Below, piece by piece: positions 29,327 through 37,163 of a stretch of 64,000 bases of DNA. Origin of the DNA: Porphyridium purpureum. Lineage: Eukaryota; Rhodophyta; Bangiophyceae; Porphyridiales; Porphyridiaceae. A program made the translations under genes and the position numbers. The notes below the pieces were generated by a model that made no database searches, was not told the DNA's origin, and saw nothing but the letters and a program-made list of their open reading frames with translations. Numbering within the stretch: position 1 is the first letter of the stretch; each line of letters begins with the position of its first letter. The stretch spans positions 620,001 to 684,000 of the forward strand of contig VRMN01000001.1 of the NCBI GenBank assembly GCA_008690995.1, read 5' to 3'.

Positions 29327-30184
29327 ATGGCGTCGCAAAAGAGAATCACGGCGTTCTTCAAGCGCAAGCTTCCGGACGACGACGAGCCCGCCGCCGGTAA
29401 GGGCGCGCCGGTCTCTCAGGACAACGCCAGGGTCGTCAAGCGCGCCATGAAGAGCGCGGCGCGTCTCGAATCGTCAGACAAGCTGCCCGATCACGCGCTG
29501 GTGCGGCTCGTGCCCGAAACATGGGCCCCAGTGCTGGCTCCGCATATGTGCTCGCCGAGCTTTGTTGCGCTGTTGGCGTTTTTGGATCGAGAGTCGGCGC
29601 AGGGCAAAACCATCTACCCTCCCGCGCCTCTGGTGTTTTCTGCCTTGAGCGTCGTGCCGCTCTCAAATTGCAAGGTCGTTATTCTAGGCCAGGACCCGTA
29701 CCACCAGCCCCGCCAGGCGCACGGAATGAGCTTCAGCGTCCCGCCGGGCGTGCCACCGCCACCGTCACTCATGAATATTACAAAGGAGCTGCATGATGAC
29801 ATGGGATATGCAGAGCATGAGCGCGCTCGACATGGCTCGCTGGTGAAATGGGCCAGCCAGGGCGTGCTCTTGCTGAACGCCGTCTTGACTGTCGAGGCCA
29901 GTAAGCCGAACAGCCACACCGGAAAAGGCTGGGAGGAGTTTACCGATGCAATCATAGACGCCGTGAACGTGCATTCTGATCATGTGGTCTTTTTGCTCTG
30001 GGGTGCGTACGCAAAGAAGAAGGGTTCTCGCATTGACCGCTCAAAGCACACGGTACTTGAATCGGCGCATCCGTCGCCGCTCAGCGCGAACCGCGGCGGT
30101 TGGTTTGGATGCAAACACTTCAGCAAGACCAACGACGCTCTTCGTGCGCATGGCATGCAGGAGATTAATTGGCGGCTCACATAG
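29327..30184 (+). CDS. UNG: Uracil-DNA glycosylase (family 1), nuclear form with PIP box
   Basis: UNG removes uracil from DNA to start base-excision repair. I chose the ATG at 29327 because it places QKRITAFF, a PCNA-binding PIP box, at residues 4-11, just as in human UNG2. The product has 285 residues. The catalytic domain has VVILGQDPYHQPRQAHGMSF (water-activating Asp and His, uracil-binding Tyr), LLLNAVLTVEASKPNSH-type sequence and GKGWEEFTDAII. VVFLLWGAYAKKKG follows, and the DNA-intercalating loop HPSPLSANRGGWFGCKHFSK. Everything needed for activity is present. The linker between PIP box and domain is basic and could carry nuclear localisation. Confidence 0.96.
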   Translation: MASQKRITAFFKRKLPDDDEPAAGKGAPVSQDNARVVKRAMKSAARLESSDKLPDHALVRLVPETWAPVLAPHMCSPSFVALLAFLDRESAQGKTIYPPAPLVFSALSVVPLSNCKVVILGQDPYHQPRQAHGMSFSVPPGVPPPPSLMNITKELHDDMGYAEHERARHGSLVKWASQGVLLLNAVLTVEASKPNSHTGKGWEEFTDAIIDAVNVHSDHVVFLLWGAYAKKKGSRIDRSKHTVLESAHPSPLSANRGGWFGCKHFSKTNDALRAHGMQEINWRLT

Positions 30185-30517
30185 AGCCGCGAAAAGTACT
30201 TGATTTTCCCTGTTTGTAGGTTCTGATTCGGTCGGCCTCGTCTGCCAGCCAAGCCAAAGGCCGCGGCCACCATTGCGGGCTGCGGGCTGCGAATCTAGAG
30301 ATGTCATCGAGAGGCCAGGCCGGCCCGCAATCGTCCCTACATACGTTTACCCTAAATTTTATGAAGTACAAACTTTTTCGAGTGGAATATTGGAGTTGCC
30401 GCGAACCGGTCGAATCGACGGGCGACCGCGGCAGGCTACCACCGTGGATCACCGTCTGCCTACCCCCTGCTTGCTCGCACACTTGGCGTCGCGTGCGTAT
30501 GCGAATGCGCGAGCGCC
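30185..30517. other. Spacer between UNG and the Hikeshi-like gene
   Basis: These 333 bp follow the UNG stop and precede the Hikeshi-like start in the same direction. The open frame that runs through the end of this stretch belongs partly to the first Hikeshi exon in another phase. No motif is recognised. Confidence 0.4.
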
Positions 30518-31370
30518 ATGTTCGCTTTGGTGATTCCTGGACGCCCAGTGATTGCCCAGTTCGCGCAAGTATGTACGCGTCGCTCTCTCGTTTATCCTTT
30601 TCGTTGCTGGGATTATACAAGCCCTGACGCGTGCGCACGTCGCTGAGCCGTCACTAATCGAACTGCGCTCATTCTCTTGTTGTTCTGGGGCTCCTCTGCA
30701 TTATTGCATTCGTCTCGCTCGTGATGGTGTCTGCGACATACCGGTCTAGATAAGCCCAGATCGCCTGCTAGCAGAGGTGGCGGACGCAGATCGCATACAT
30801 GAAGTGTGTTTCTGTCTGCTGCCTGGAAATGTCCTGCCGGAGGGCATGATGAGCTCACTGTATATTAGGTACGTTGTGGCTTTCAAGAACGTTGAAACTT
30901 ATGGGCAGGTGGTGAACCATTCGGCTCGTTGGGCTGTATCTAACAAAGACGTGCTTCCGACTCGTTGATTGAATTGTCATGAACTTGCCGCATCACATTC
31001 GAGCAGTCTGCCGCCATACTCTGACTGGATGCGCATCGGAAGTATTAGTAACTATTCGCCGAGCCTCATGGCGATGGTAAAGTGGAAAACGTTGCCTGGG
31101 GTGGGCAGCCCCGCACAATTTGGAATAAGCGCGGAAACCGCGAACAGCACCTGGATGGGCCCAGTAAGTGCCACGAGCGACTCTATGTTTTCATTGGAGG
31201 AACGGCGCGAGTTTTCGAAAGCGATCGCCACCGACCTCCTGCGCTACCTGAGCTCCTTTGGGCATGTGGGCGACCAGGGTGTCCAGATGCTTGACACATG
31301 GTTCACAAAGTTCTCGCGCAAGATGGACATGGACCCAGACTACTGGAAGCGCGTGCTTTTGAAGGATTAG
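30518..31370 (+). CDS. Hikeshi (OPI10)-like Hsp70 nuclear import carrier, three exons
   Basis: Hikeshi carries Hsp70 into the nucleus during heat stress. The gene must be spliced. Exon 1 (30518-30568) encodes MFALVIPGRPVIAQFAQ, the family start, and ends at a GTATGT donor. Exon 2 (30777-30868) encodes ADADRIHEVCFCLLPGNVLP and EGMMSSLYI, ending at GTACGT. Exon 3 (31007-31370) encodes LPPYSDWMRIGSISNYSPSL, FGISAE and the C-terminal domain FSKAIATDLLRYLSSFGHVG to FSRKMDMDPDYWKRVLLKD. Phases agree across both joins and give 168 residues (human 197). An alternative first join (donor at 30573, acceptor after 30759) gives 175 residues and may fit the family length better. Introns are about 208 and 138 nt. 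Confidence 0.82.
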
Positions 31371-31450
31371 TGCAGCCACGGTACGATATATTGTACAGAC
31401 TGGAACACAAGGCCAGTTCTCTCTGAACACCGTTTCTGCGATCGAAATAA

Positions 31451-31474
31451 TGTGGTGCGTAAATACACCGTTTT
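31451..31474 (-). terminator. Histone H2A 3' hairpin element (candidate mRNA processing signal)
   Basis: Read in the H2A sense, this 24-nt sequence is identical to one downstream of H2B. It contains GGTGTATTTACGCACC, which folds into a 5-bp stem (one G-U pair) with a 6-nt loop. It lies 154 nt after the H2A stop. About 13 nt further on is AGAAACG, also found after the H2B copy. Confidence 0.6.
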
Positions 31475-31628
31475 TCGTTCCTCCGAAGCGGCCATGCCGC
31501 GTCCGAATCGTCTTCTCTTTGTGGTTTTTCATTTTTAAGATATTTCTTCGTCCGCCTTGTCTTCCTTGTCGTGCGTCCCTCATTCAATTACCGAGACAAC
31601 AGGAGACCATCGTTTTGGGTCAGGCGAC

Positions 31629-32009
31629 TTACAACTCCTGCGACGCGTCCTTGCCCTTCTTCTTTGGCATGAGGACGGCGTGAATGTTCGGCAGCACACC
31701 ACCGGCGGCGATGGTCACACCAGACAGAAGCTTGTTGAGCTCCTCATCATTGCGCACCGCCAGCTGCACATGGCGCGGAATAATGCGAGTCTTCTTGTTA
31801 TCACGCGCGGCGTTGCCCGCCAACTCCAGCACCTCAGCCGTCAAGTACTCCATCACGGCCGCCATGTACACTGGCGCGCCTGCTCCAACGCGGTCTGCGT
31901 ACCCACCCTTCTTCAGATGACGATGGATCCTGCCCACTGGGAACTGCAACCCGGCCTTCTTGGTTCGGCTCATTGCCGCCTTGCGCTCTTTTGCATCCTT
32001 TGGCGCCAT
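31629..32009 (-). CDS. H2A: Histone H2A with C-terminal SQEL (H2A.X-type) motif
   Basis: This core histone has 126 residues from a true ATG. The fold is standard: [80 protein letters not shown], then [20 protein letters not shown]. The tail ends [12 protein letters not shown] plus a hydrophobic residue at the very C-terminus is the site phosphorylated by ATM/ATR-type kinases at DNA breaks in H2A.X and in yeast H2A. The gene is divergent from H2B, is intronless, and has a GGGTATAAAA box 127 bp upstream of the ATG. Confidence 0.98.
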   Translation of the reverse strand: MAPKDAKERKAAMSRTKKAGLQFPVGRIHRHLKKGGYADRVGAGAPVYMAAVMEYLTAEVLELAGNAARDNKKTRIIPRHVQLAVRNDEELNKLLSGVTIAAGGVLPNIHAVLMPKKKGKDASQEL

Positions 32010-32135
32010 CTTGATGTCTGATTATTCCTTTCCAATAACCACGTCCTCACTGATACCCCCAAAATGTTCTGCTTCTTCGCCTGCACCAAGCACTTGTTAC
32101 CTTCTTCCGCCCCTGCCCCAACCGAGTCGCTTCGT

Positions 32136-32145
32136 TTTTATACCC
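32136..32145 (-). promoter_or_regulatory. TATA box of the H2A gene
   Basis: GGGTATAAAA, read on the minus strand, is identical to the box in front of H2B. An inverted CCAAT-like GATTGG lies about 40 bp further upstream, as in many histone promoters. Confidence 0.7.
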
Positions 32146-32309
32146 CAACCGCGTCGCACCCAGTTTCGCGCGGCGTCTTCTGATTGGATAAAAATCACTC
32201 TCCAAAAATGAACGTGTTTGTATACACAAAACGACACTTACTAATAAAATGCGTTCATTTTATGATTTTGTGCGCATGAAGTACAGTTGAAAACCGACGC
32301 GCAACGCGC

Positions 32310-32319
32310 GGGTATAAAA
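32310..32319 (+). promoter_or_regulatory. TATA box of the H2B gene
   Basis: GGGTATAAAA starts 156 bp before the H2B ATG and matches the H2A box exactly. Confidence 0.7.
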
Positions 32320-32335
32320 CTGGCGCGAGTGCTGC

Positions 32336-32376
32336 GGCTGGGAGTGTGGGAGAGACGGCTGGGAGTGTGGGAGAGA
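32336..32376. repeat. 21-bp direct repeat in the H2B 5' leader
   Basis: GGCTGGGAGTGTGGGAGAGA occurs twice in tandem with a period of 21 bp, just downstream of the H2B TATA box. It probably lies in the 5' untranslated region. Confidence 0.65.
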
Positions 32377-32465
32377 AGGCGGGGATCACGGAGACCAAGG
32401 AAGAGCAGAGAAGAATAGGAGAAGAAGGAGAGAAGGCCGGTAAGTGAAGCGTTTGGACAATTAGG

Positions 32466-32840
32466 ATGGCGCCAAAGGGAACTAAGAGCCTGCCGGTGGC
32501 TGAAAAAAAGCCAAAGCAGGTGATCAAGAAGGATGATGACAAGAAGAGCAAGAAGAAGAAGCGCACCGAGTCGTACAGCATCTACATCTACAAGGTGCTC
32601 AAGCAGGTGCACCCCGACACCGGGATTTCGTCCAACGCCATGTCCATCATGAACTCGTTCGTGACGGATTTGTTCGAGCGTATTGCGGCCGAAGCAGCCA
32701 AGTTGTCGTCGTATTCCAAGACGAAGACCCTCACGTCGCGCGAAATTCAGACTGCCGTCAGGCTGTTGCTTCCGGGTGAGCTGGCGAAGCACGCCGTCTC
32801 GGAGGGAACCAAGGCCGTGACCAAGTACTCGAGCTCCTAA
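32466..32840 (+). CDS. H2B: Histone H2B
   Basis: This core histone has 124 residues. A Lys-rich N-terminal tail precedes the histone fold: [80 protein letters not shown] and [12 protein letters not shown]. The C-terminal Lys in AVTKYSSS is the residue usually mono-ubiquitinated in connection with transcription. The gene is intronless and divergent from H2A over a 456-bp shared promoter, allowing balanced expression of the dimer partners. Confidence 0.98.
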   Translation: MAPKGTKSLPVAEKKPKQVIKKDDDKKSKKKKRTESYSIYIYKVLKQVHPDTGISSNAMSIMNSFVTDLFERIAAEAAKLSSYSKTKTLTSREIQTAVRLLLPGELAKHAVSEGTKAVTKYSSS

Positions 32841-33409
32841 GCCATTCGCCGGTGACATTCCACAAGTGCAAGGTGCGAGTGAACAAGGTACCGAAGAGGC
32901 GAATGTGGAGAACGGAACCAAAACAAAAATTCGAAAAGACCATAAAAGAGAAGTCGGAGACGAAACACATTTGCTGTTTCGAATACAACAAAACGGTGTA
33001 TTTACGCACCACAATACGTTGCAAAGAAACGAAATCAGTTGTCACCATATGTGACAATTTGACGCAAGCTAAGACTACTTGAAGAGTCTAGCTCAAACAT
33101 TACTCAACGCCTTCCCGTCGCGGCTCGCTCGTGCCCATCCGCGGCTGTTATCGCTGTGTGTCTCAATCTGATTGTTGGCAAGTGACCAGACCATTCAGTT
33201 CGCAGACAGGATTGTTCAACAACAGGACGCAGCTTCCAACAGGGGCATGGTGGGAGCAGCGCGTTCCGAAGACCACAGGGCGGAGCCGTACGACCAATGC
33301 GCTTTGTTCCAAGTCTGATGGAGTGGCATTGGTGCTATCCCTTTGTTAATTCTTTCCACTAAGTCTACAGGAAAAGCCACACACACGTCATCAGGCGCCA
33401 CGCCTTCCA
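32841..33409. other. Convergent 3' spacer of H2B and Spt5
   Basis: Besides the hairpin element at 32990-33013 this spacer shows no coding sequence. The H2B half is A-rich (AAAACAAAAATTCGAAAAG), like the corresponding stretch downstream of H2A; the rest is unremarkable. Confidence 0.45.
32990..33013 (+). terminator. Histone H2B 3' hairpin element (candidate mRNA processing signal)
   Basis: This 24-nt copy is identical to the H2A element, 149 nt after the H2B stop. The core GGTGTATTTACGCACC can form a 5-bp stem and 6-nt loop, and AAAGAAACG follows 9 nt downstream. Outside the element the two 3' regions are only patchily similar, so the identity points to selection. Confidence 0.6.
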
Positions 33410-36400
33410 CTAAATCTTTCCTACCTCATCGAGCGGACACACCTCAATCTCGCCGCCTTGGCTTCTAATGACCGCTTGAATACCACCTGTCGCATCGTCC
33501 TTATCGATCGCGATCATCTCACCCTCAAACCCTTGTTTGCTTCCGACCAAGACACGAACCTGGTCACCTTTCGAGGGTGAAACAAGCGTCAGCGAGGCAA
33601 CCCGTGTGTCCTCTAGCGCATCCTTTGCAAGCTTGACAGACGCGATACTTCCAGAAACGCTCAGTACTTGCCCCTCCTTTCTAGTTCCTCCGGCAAATAA
33701 CGACACTGCGAGACCCACAAGAAGGCCACTCGCGAGTCGCGACAGATCCACGCCACCCGCTCCGCGCCCTGAACCATTCGGCTCTGTGGCGGCGGAGACC
33801 GGAACAGGAACAGCTGCTGCTGCACCAACGTACGAATAATCAAGGTCCCGATCAAAGCCTGGCGTCTCTGGCCTAGCCGAGTGGGACGGCGTGGCCGCTC
33901 CGGCGTACATTGGCGTTCTCGATCCCGGCGCCGAGTAGAGGTCCGTCTCGTATGATGCCCCTGCCCCTATCGAACGACCGGATGAAACGTTCAATGTACT
34001 GGCAGCGGGCGGGCGAAACGCACTTCTTGATGAAAATTGAGAGCCACCTGTGCCCGCGTGCGAGAATGCATTGGCACCATTAAAGAGTTTTGGGTTATTA
34101 TTACCCGCCTGTACAAGTGAAGCATTCGCGTCCACTGGTGCCACCATGTCACGCGGTAGGTTCAGCTTCTTACTCTTACTGTCCAGCTCAATCGTAACCT
34201 TGTTACCTGACGCTCCCACCACCCGTCCGCGATGGCCTTTGTAGTCACCCTTCTTGATACGGACAAATTTCTCCAAGAGTTCGTCCTTCACCATACCTGG
34301 ACGCGAGCCCGGCCCAAATGCGCCTCCTCCACTCATTGGTGGTTTGTTGCCTGACGAGCCAAAGCCGCCAAAGCCTCCGCCTGTTCCCAACCCCACTCCT
34401 CCATTCGAGACGCCACGTGAAAAGCCACCCGTGCCTTCAAAACCACCTGTCCCACCACCAGCACGGAACCCGGCGGTATGGCCGCCTGCCCCTGATGCAC
34501 TGAAGCGAGAGCGGAAACTAGCACCGCCACCGGCGCCCGTCTGCAGTGCGGCGCTGCTTCGTCCGACACCTTCTAGCGCGACATCATTTGAGCTCACCGC
34601 CAGCACGCCCGCATTCTCGACCTCATCCTTTGCTTGGAAAAATACCGTCGCGTTCATCATTTGCTTTACAAAGCCCGAACGTCCAACGTGCGGACCTTCA
34701 ACTACACGAACGGAATCGCCTTCTTTCAATTGAACTTGATTTCTGTCAAAGCACGTCCGTTTCACCTGAAATGATTGAATTTTGTCCACAGCATCCAGTT
34801 CGTAAGAGCGGACTTTCCCCTTCTCATTCATGATTCGCACACTGTCCGATGAAACCTTGACAACAATGCCACCGAGACTCCGATTCTGCTGGGGACTGAC
34901 GAGGTCGAACAGAGCAAACTCAGTGTGAGCTTGATTCACGGACGCTCCGTTCGCGCCGCCAGATGCGGCGGCATCGGCCGCGCGGCGTCGGGCGCCTGAT
35001 GCAATGAACTCTGAGCTTTCGACAAGCGCGTTCGCCTTCACCGTCACGTCTTCCTTTGAGCTGTCAGCAAAAATCGTCACCAAGTCACCGTCCACATTGA
35101 CCACCATGCCTGTCTTTCCTTCGTGTTCTCCGTGCAGTACCTTGACATGCGTGCCCTCAGAAAAGTGCTTGGACAAGTCCCATGTCTTCCAGTCGTAAAT
35201 ATCCAGCAAACCTAGCGATCGGTCGACAAGCCGGATCATACAATTCTCGTTCGAAACAGAAATTAATTTGGCCACCAGACCTTTAAATTCATTTTTCGGG
35301 ATCACCGCCATATCACCAGGGTAAAACGTGGCGATCGACTGGATCCCTGACTGCTTGAGGCCGAGGTCGCGCTCCCGGTCGTCGTAGTCATTGAGCGTGT
35401 CCTCATCTTCGTCCTCATTCTTCCGCTGCCTTTCCTTCATGAGCTGCTCAGCACTTTCGAAAAGAGCAAGTTCCTCCGCTTTGGGAATGACGCCGCTCCC
35501 ATGAACAATCATACGACGGGTCAAGTGCTTGTACACAAGTGAGTGCTTGAAGAGTTGTTTGTCGAATTCATCAAATACCTCGCCCGTATATCTGTGGTCC
35601 CGATGTACTCCCACACTCTGGCCCAACTCTCGTTCCACCTCTTCCTTGATAAAAAGCTTCTGTGGCATTCTGCGTTTGACCAATTCTTTCGCCCTGCTTC
35701 GCTCCACAGATGCGACCTCGTCCTCGTCCTCCTCGTCTTCGGCGTTTCTCTGCACCAATTCCCTGGCCCTCATGGTCTGAAAATCAAGACGTGGAATGAG
35801 TCGAACCGTCACACAGCGCTCCGCGGGACCTCCCGGTCGAACTTCGAACACCTGCGCCAGATCGCCATTGTACTCGTTGCGCGCTTGGCGGATGCGCACC
35901 CAGTCGCCCTTTTTAATGTCCTCCTGCTTCATGGGCACGGCCAACACATCTTTCATTTCTCCCAGTGGCACAACTTTGATTTGATTTTCGTACGCGCTCA
36001 AGAGCTGCATGCCCTTGCACGCAATTTCCACCGCGTCCTTCTTGGCGGCTTCCACGTAGATAAAGCCCTTGAGGTGCTCTGGAGCCACCGCTGAGGTGAT
36101 CGTGAGTGGCATATTTCGCTTGATCATGTTAAAATGCTTTTGCAGCAGACATATGACCGCCTCTCGCTCACGGCCAGGCTTGCACGGCACTTTGTACAAC
36201 TTGGGATCGTCTGGCGTCGGTTCTGGGCCTTCTTGGAATGGAATTGCTTCATCTTCGTCAAGACTCCATTCGTCTTCCATCTGGTCAAACCTATCGTACC
36301 GCTCTTTGAGCGCGCGTTCCAATTCCTCCGGATCGCCAACCTCATTGGCCAGCTCGCGGCGCATGCGCTGCGCCCGAGCCACGTGCTCGGATGCGGCCTC

Positions 36401-36805
36401 AAAGTCGACGCCCTCATCTTCCTCAATCATACCTCCTAGTCCTTCCTCCTCGTCCTCGTCCTCATCATCGTCCTCCACTTCTGCCTCCAGATCCAGCAGC
36501 GACGTCTGCGCCGTCTTTTGCCGCTTCTTCCTGGACGCAGCACTTGCCGCCGCGCCCTTCTTCTTCCCGCCTGCCCTCCCCGCACGGCCGTCGCTTTCCT
36601 CCACCTCATCATCTTCCTCGGTGTCTTCCTCCTCCTCGTCGTCGTCGTCACTCGGCATCCCGCGCGACTTGCCCTTGGCCTTCCGTGCAGTTGTTTGCTC
36701 TTCGTCGTCATCGTCATCCTCTGAGTCCAGCCGCCCCAGAACCTGCGTAATATCCTCATCATCCTCCTCCTCATCCGAGCCGCTACGCGGCGGCCGCTTC
36801 GACAT
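33410..36805 (-). CDS. SPT5: Transcription elongation factor Spt5
   Basis: Spt5 with Spt4 clamps RNA polymerase II during elongation. The 1131-residue protein starts at a true ATG. Residues 1-185 are acidic and Lys-rich. The NGN domain follows (KLYKVPCKPGREREAVICLL to GFIYVEAAKKDAVEIACKGM). KOW domains come next: KKGDWVRIRQARNEYNGDLA, FYPGDMAVIPKNEFKGLVAK, EGTHVKVLHGEHEGKTGMVV and LKEGDSVRVVEGPHVGRSGF. Then a Gly/Phe-rich insert of about 75 residues leads to KKGDYKGHRGRVVGASGNKV. A short C-terminal repeat region (SRTPMYAGAATPSH) and a last KOW (KGDQVRVLVGSKQGFEGEMI) finish it. The CTR has only a few Thr-Pro sites rather than a long repeat array. The Gly-rich insert is unusual. Confidence 0.95.
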   Translation of the reverse strand: MSKRPPRSGSDEEEDDEDITQVLGRLDSEDDDDDEEQTTARKAKGKSRGMPSDDDDEEEEDTEEDDEVEESDGRAGRAGGKKKGAAASAASRKKRQKTAQTSLLDLEAEVEDDDEDEDEEEGLGGMIEEDEGVDFEAASEHVARAQRMRRELANEVGDPEELERALKERYDRFDQMEDEWSLDEDEAIPFQEGPEPTPDDPKLYKVPCKPGREREAVICLLQKHFNMIKRNMPLTITSAVAPEHLKGFIYVEAAKKDAVEIACKGMQLLSAYENQIKVVPLGEMKDVLAVPMKQEDIKKGDWVRIRQARNEYNGDLAQVFEVRPGGPAERCVTVRLIPRLDFQTMRARELVQRNAEDEEDEDEVASVERSRAKELVKRRMPQKLFIKEEVERELGQSVGVHRDHRYTGEVFDEFDKQLFKHSLVYKHLTRRMIVHGSGVIPKAEELALFESAEQLMKERQRKNEDEDEDTLNDYDDRERDLGLKQSGIQSIATFYPGDMAVIPKNEFKGLVAKLISVSNENCMIRLVDRSLGLLDIYDWKTWDLSKHFSEGTHVKVLHGEHEGKTGMVVNVDGDLVTIFADSSKEDVTVKANALVESSEFIASGARRRAADAAASGGANGASVNQAHTEFALFDLVSPQQNRSLGGIVVKVSSDSVRIMNEKGKVRSYELDAVDKIQSFQVKRTCFDRNQVQLKEGDSVRVVEGPHVGRSGFVKQMMNATVFFQAKDEVENAGVLAVSSNDVALEGVGRSSAALQTGAGGGASFRSRFSASGAGGHTAGFRAGGGTGGFEGTGGFSRGVSNGGVGLGTGGGFGGFGSSGNKPPMSGGGAFGPGSRPGMVKDELLEKFVRIKKGDYKGHRGRVVGASGNKVTIELDSKSKKLNLPRDMVAPVDANASLVQAGNNNPKLFNGANAFSHAGTGGSQFSSRSAFRPPAASTLNVSSGRSIGAGASYETDLYSAPGSRTPMYAGAATPSHSARPETPGFDRDLDYSYVGAAAAVPVPVSAATEPNGSGRGAGGVDLSRLASGLLVGLAVSLFAGGTRKEGQVLSVSGSIASVKLAKDALEDTRVASLTLVSPSKGDQVRVLVGSKQGFEGEMIAIDKDDATGGIQAVIRSQGGEIEVCPLDEVGKI

Positions 36806-37163
36806 GCTTACCTCTCCCTCCCCCTCTTACTCCTCTTGCTCCTCTCACCCACCGTTCCTTCTTCACCGCGCTCTTCTTCTCCGCATCTCTCTCTCTCTCT
36901 CTCTCTCTCTTTCCGCTCTTCACGCCTTCCCTTCCTTCCCTCAACTTTCCCTCAACATCCGGCTTATCGGTTTAAACCAATACGCCGTCTTCTTCTCAAC
37001 AATATACCAAAACCCCCCTTTTTTCATACATTCCAATAAAACATCTATTAAAATACTCCCGTTTTATTATAAAGAGGACTAGGGTTTCTGAAATCTAGAT
37101 GAAGGCGGCGAAAGGGGAGAGGGGGAAGAGAGGGAGAGAGAGCATGGAAGAGAAAGGAGGACG
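36806..37163. other. Divergent promoter spacer of Spt5 and Cdc27
   Basis: The Spt5 side is CT-rich and contains a (TC)n tract; the Cdc27 side is purine-rich after an AT-rich centre (36990-37075) with ATTATAAAG near 37065. No CTGTAC motif is present. Confidence 0.45.
36886..36910. repeat. (TC)n microsatellite
   Basis: An uninterrupted TC tract of 25 nt lies in the 5' region of the Spt5 gene. Read toward Spt5 it is (GA)n, a common promoter-proximal sequence. Confidence 0.85.

Noticed and set aside
36069-37082. 337-codon plus-strand frame with long Ser runs
   Set aside because: It is the complement of the acidic GAN/GAK-codon stretch of Spt5, which reads as Ser-rich in antisense.
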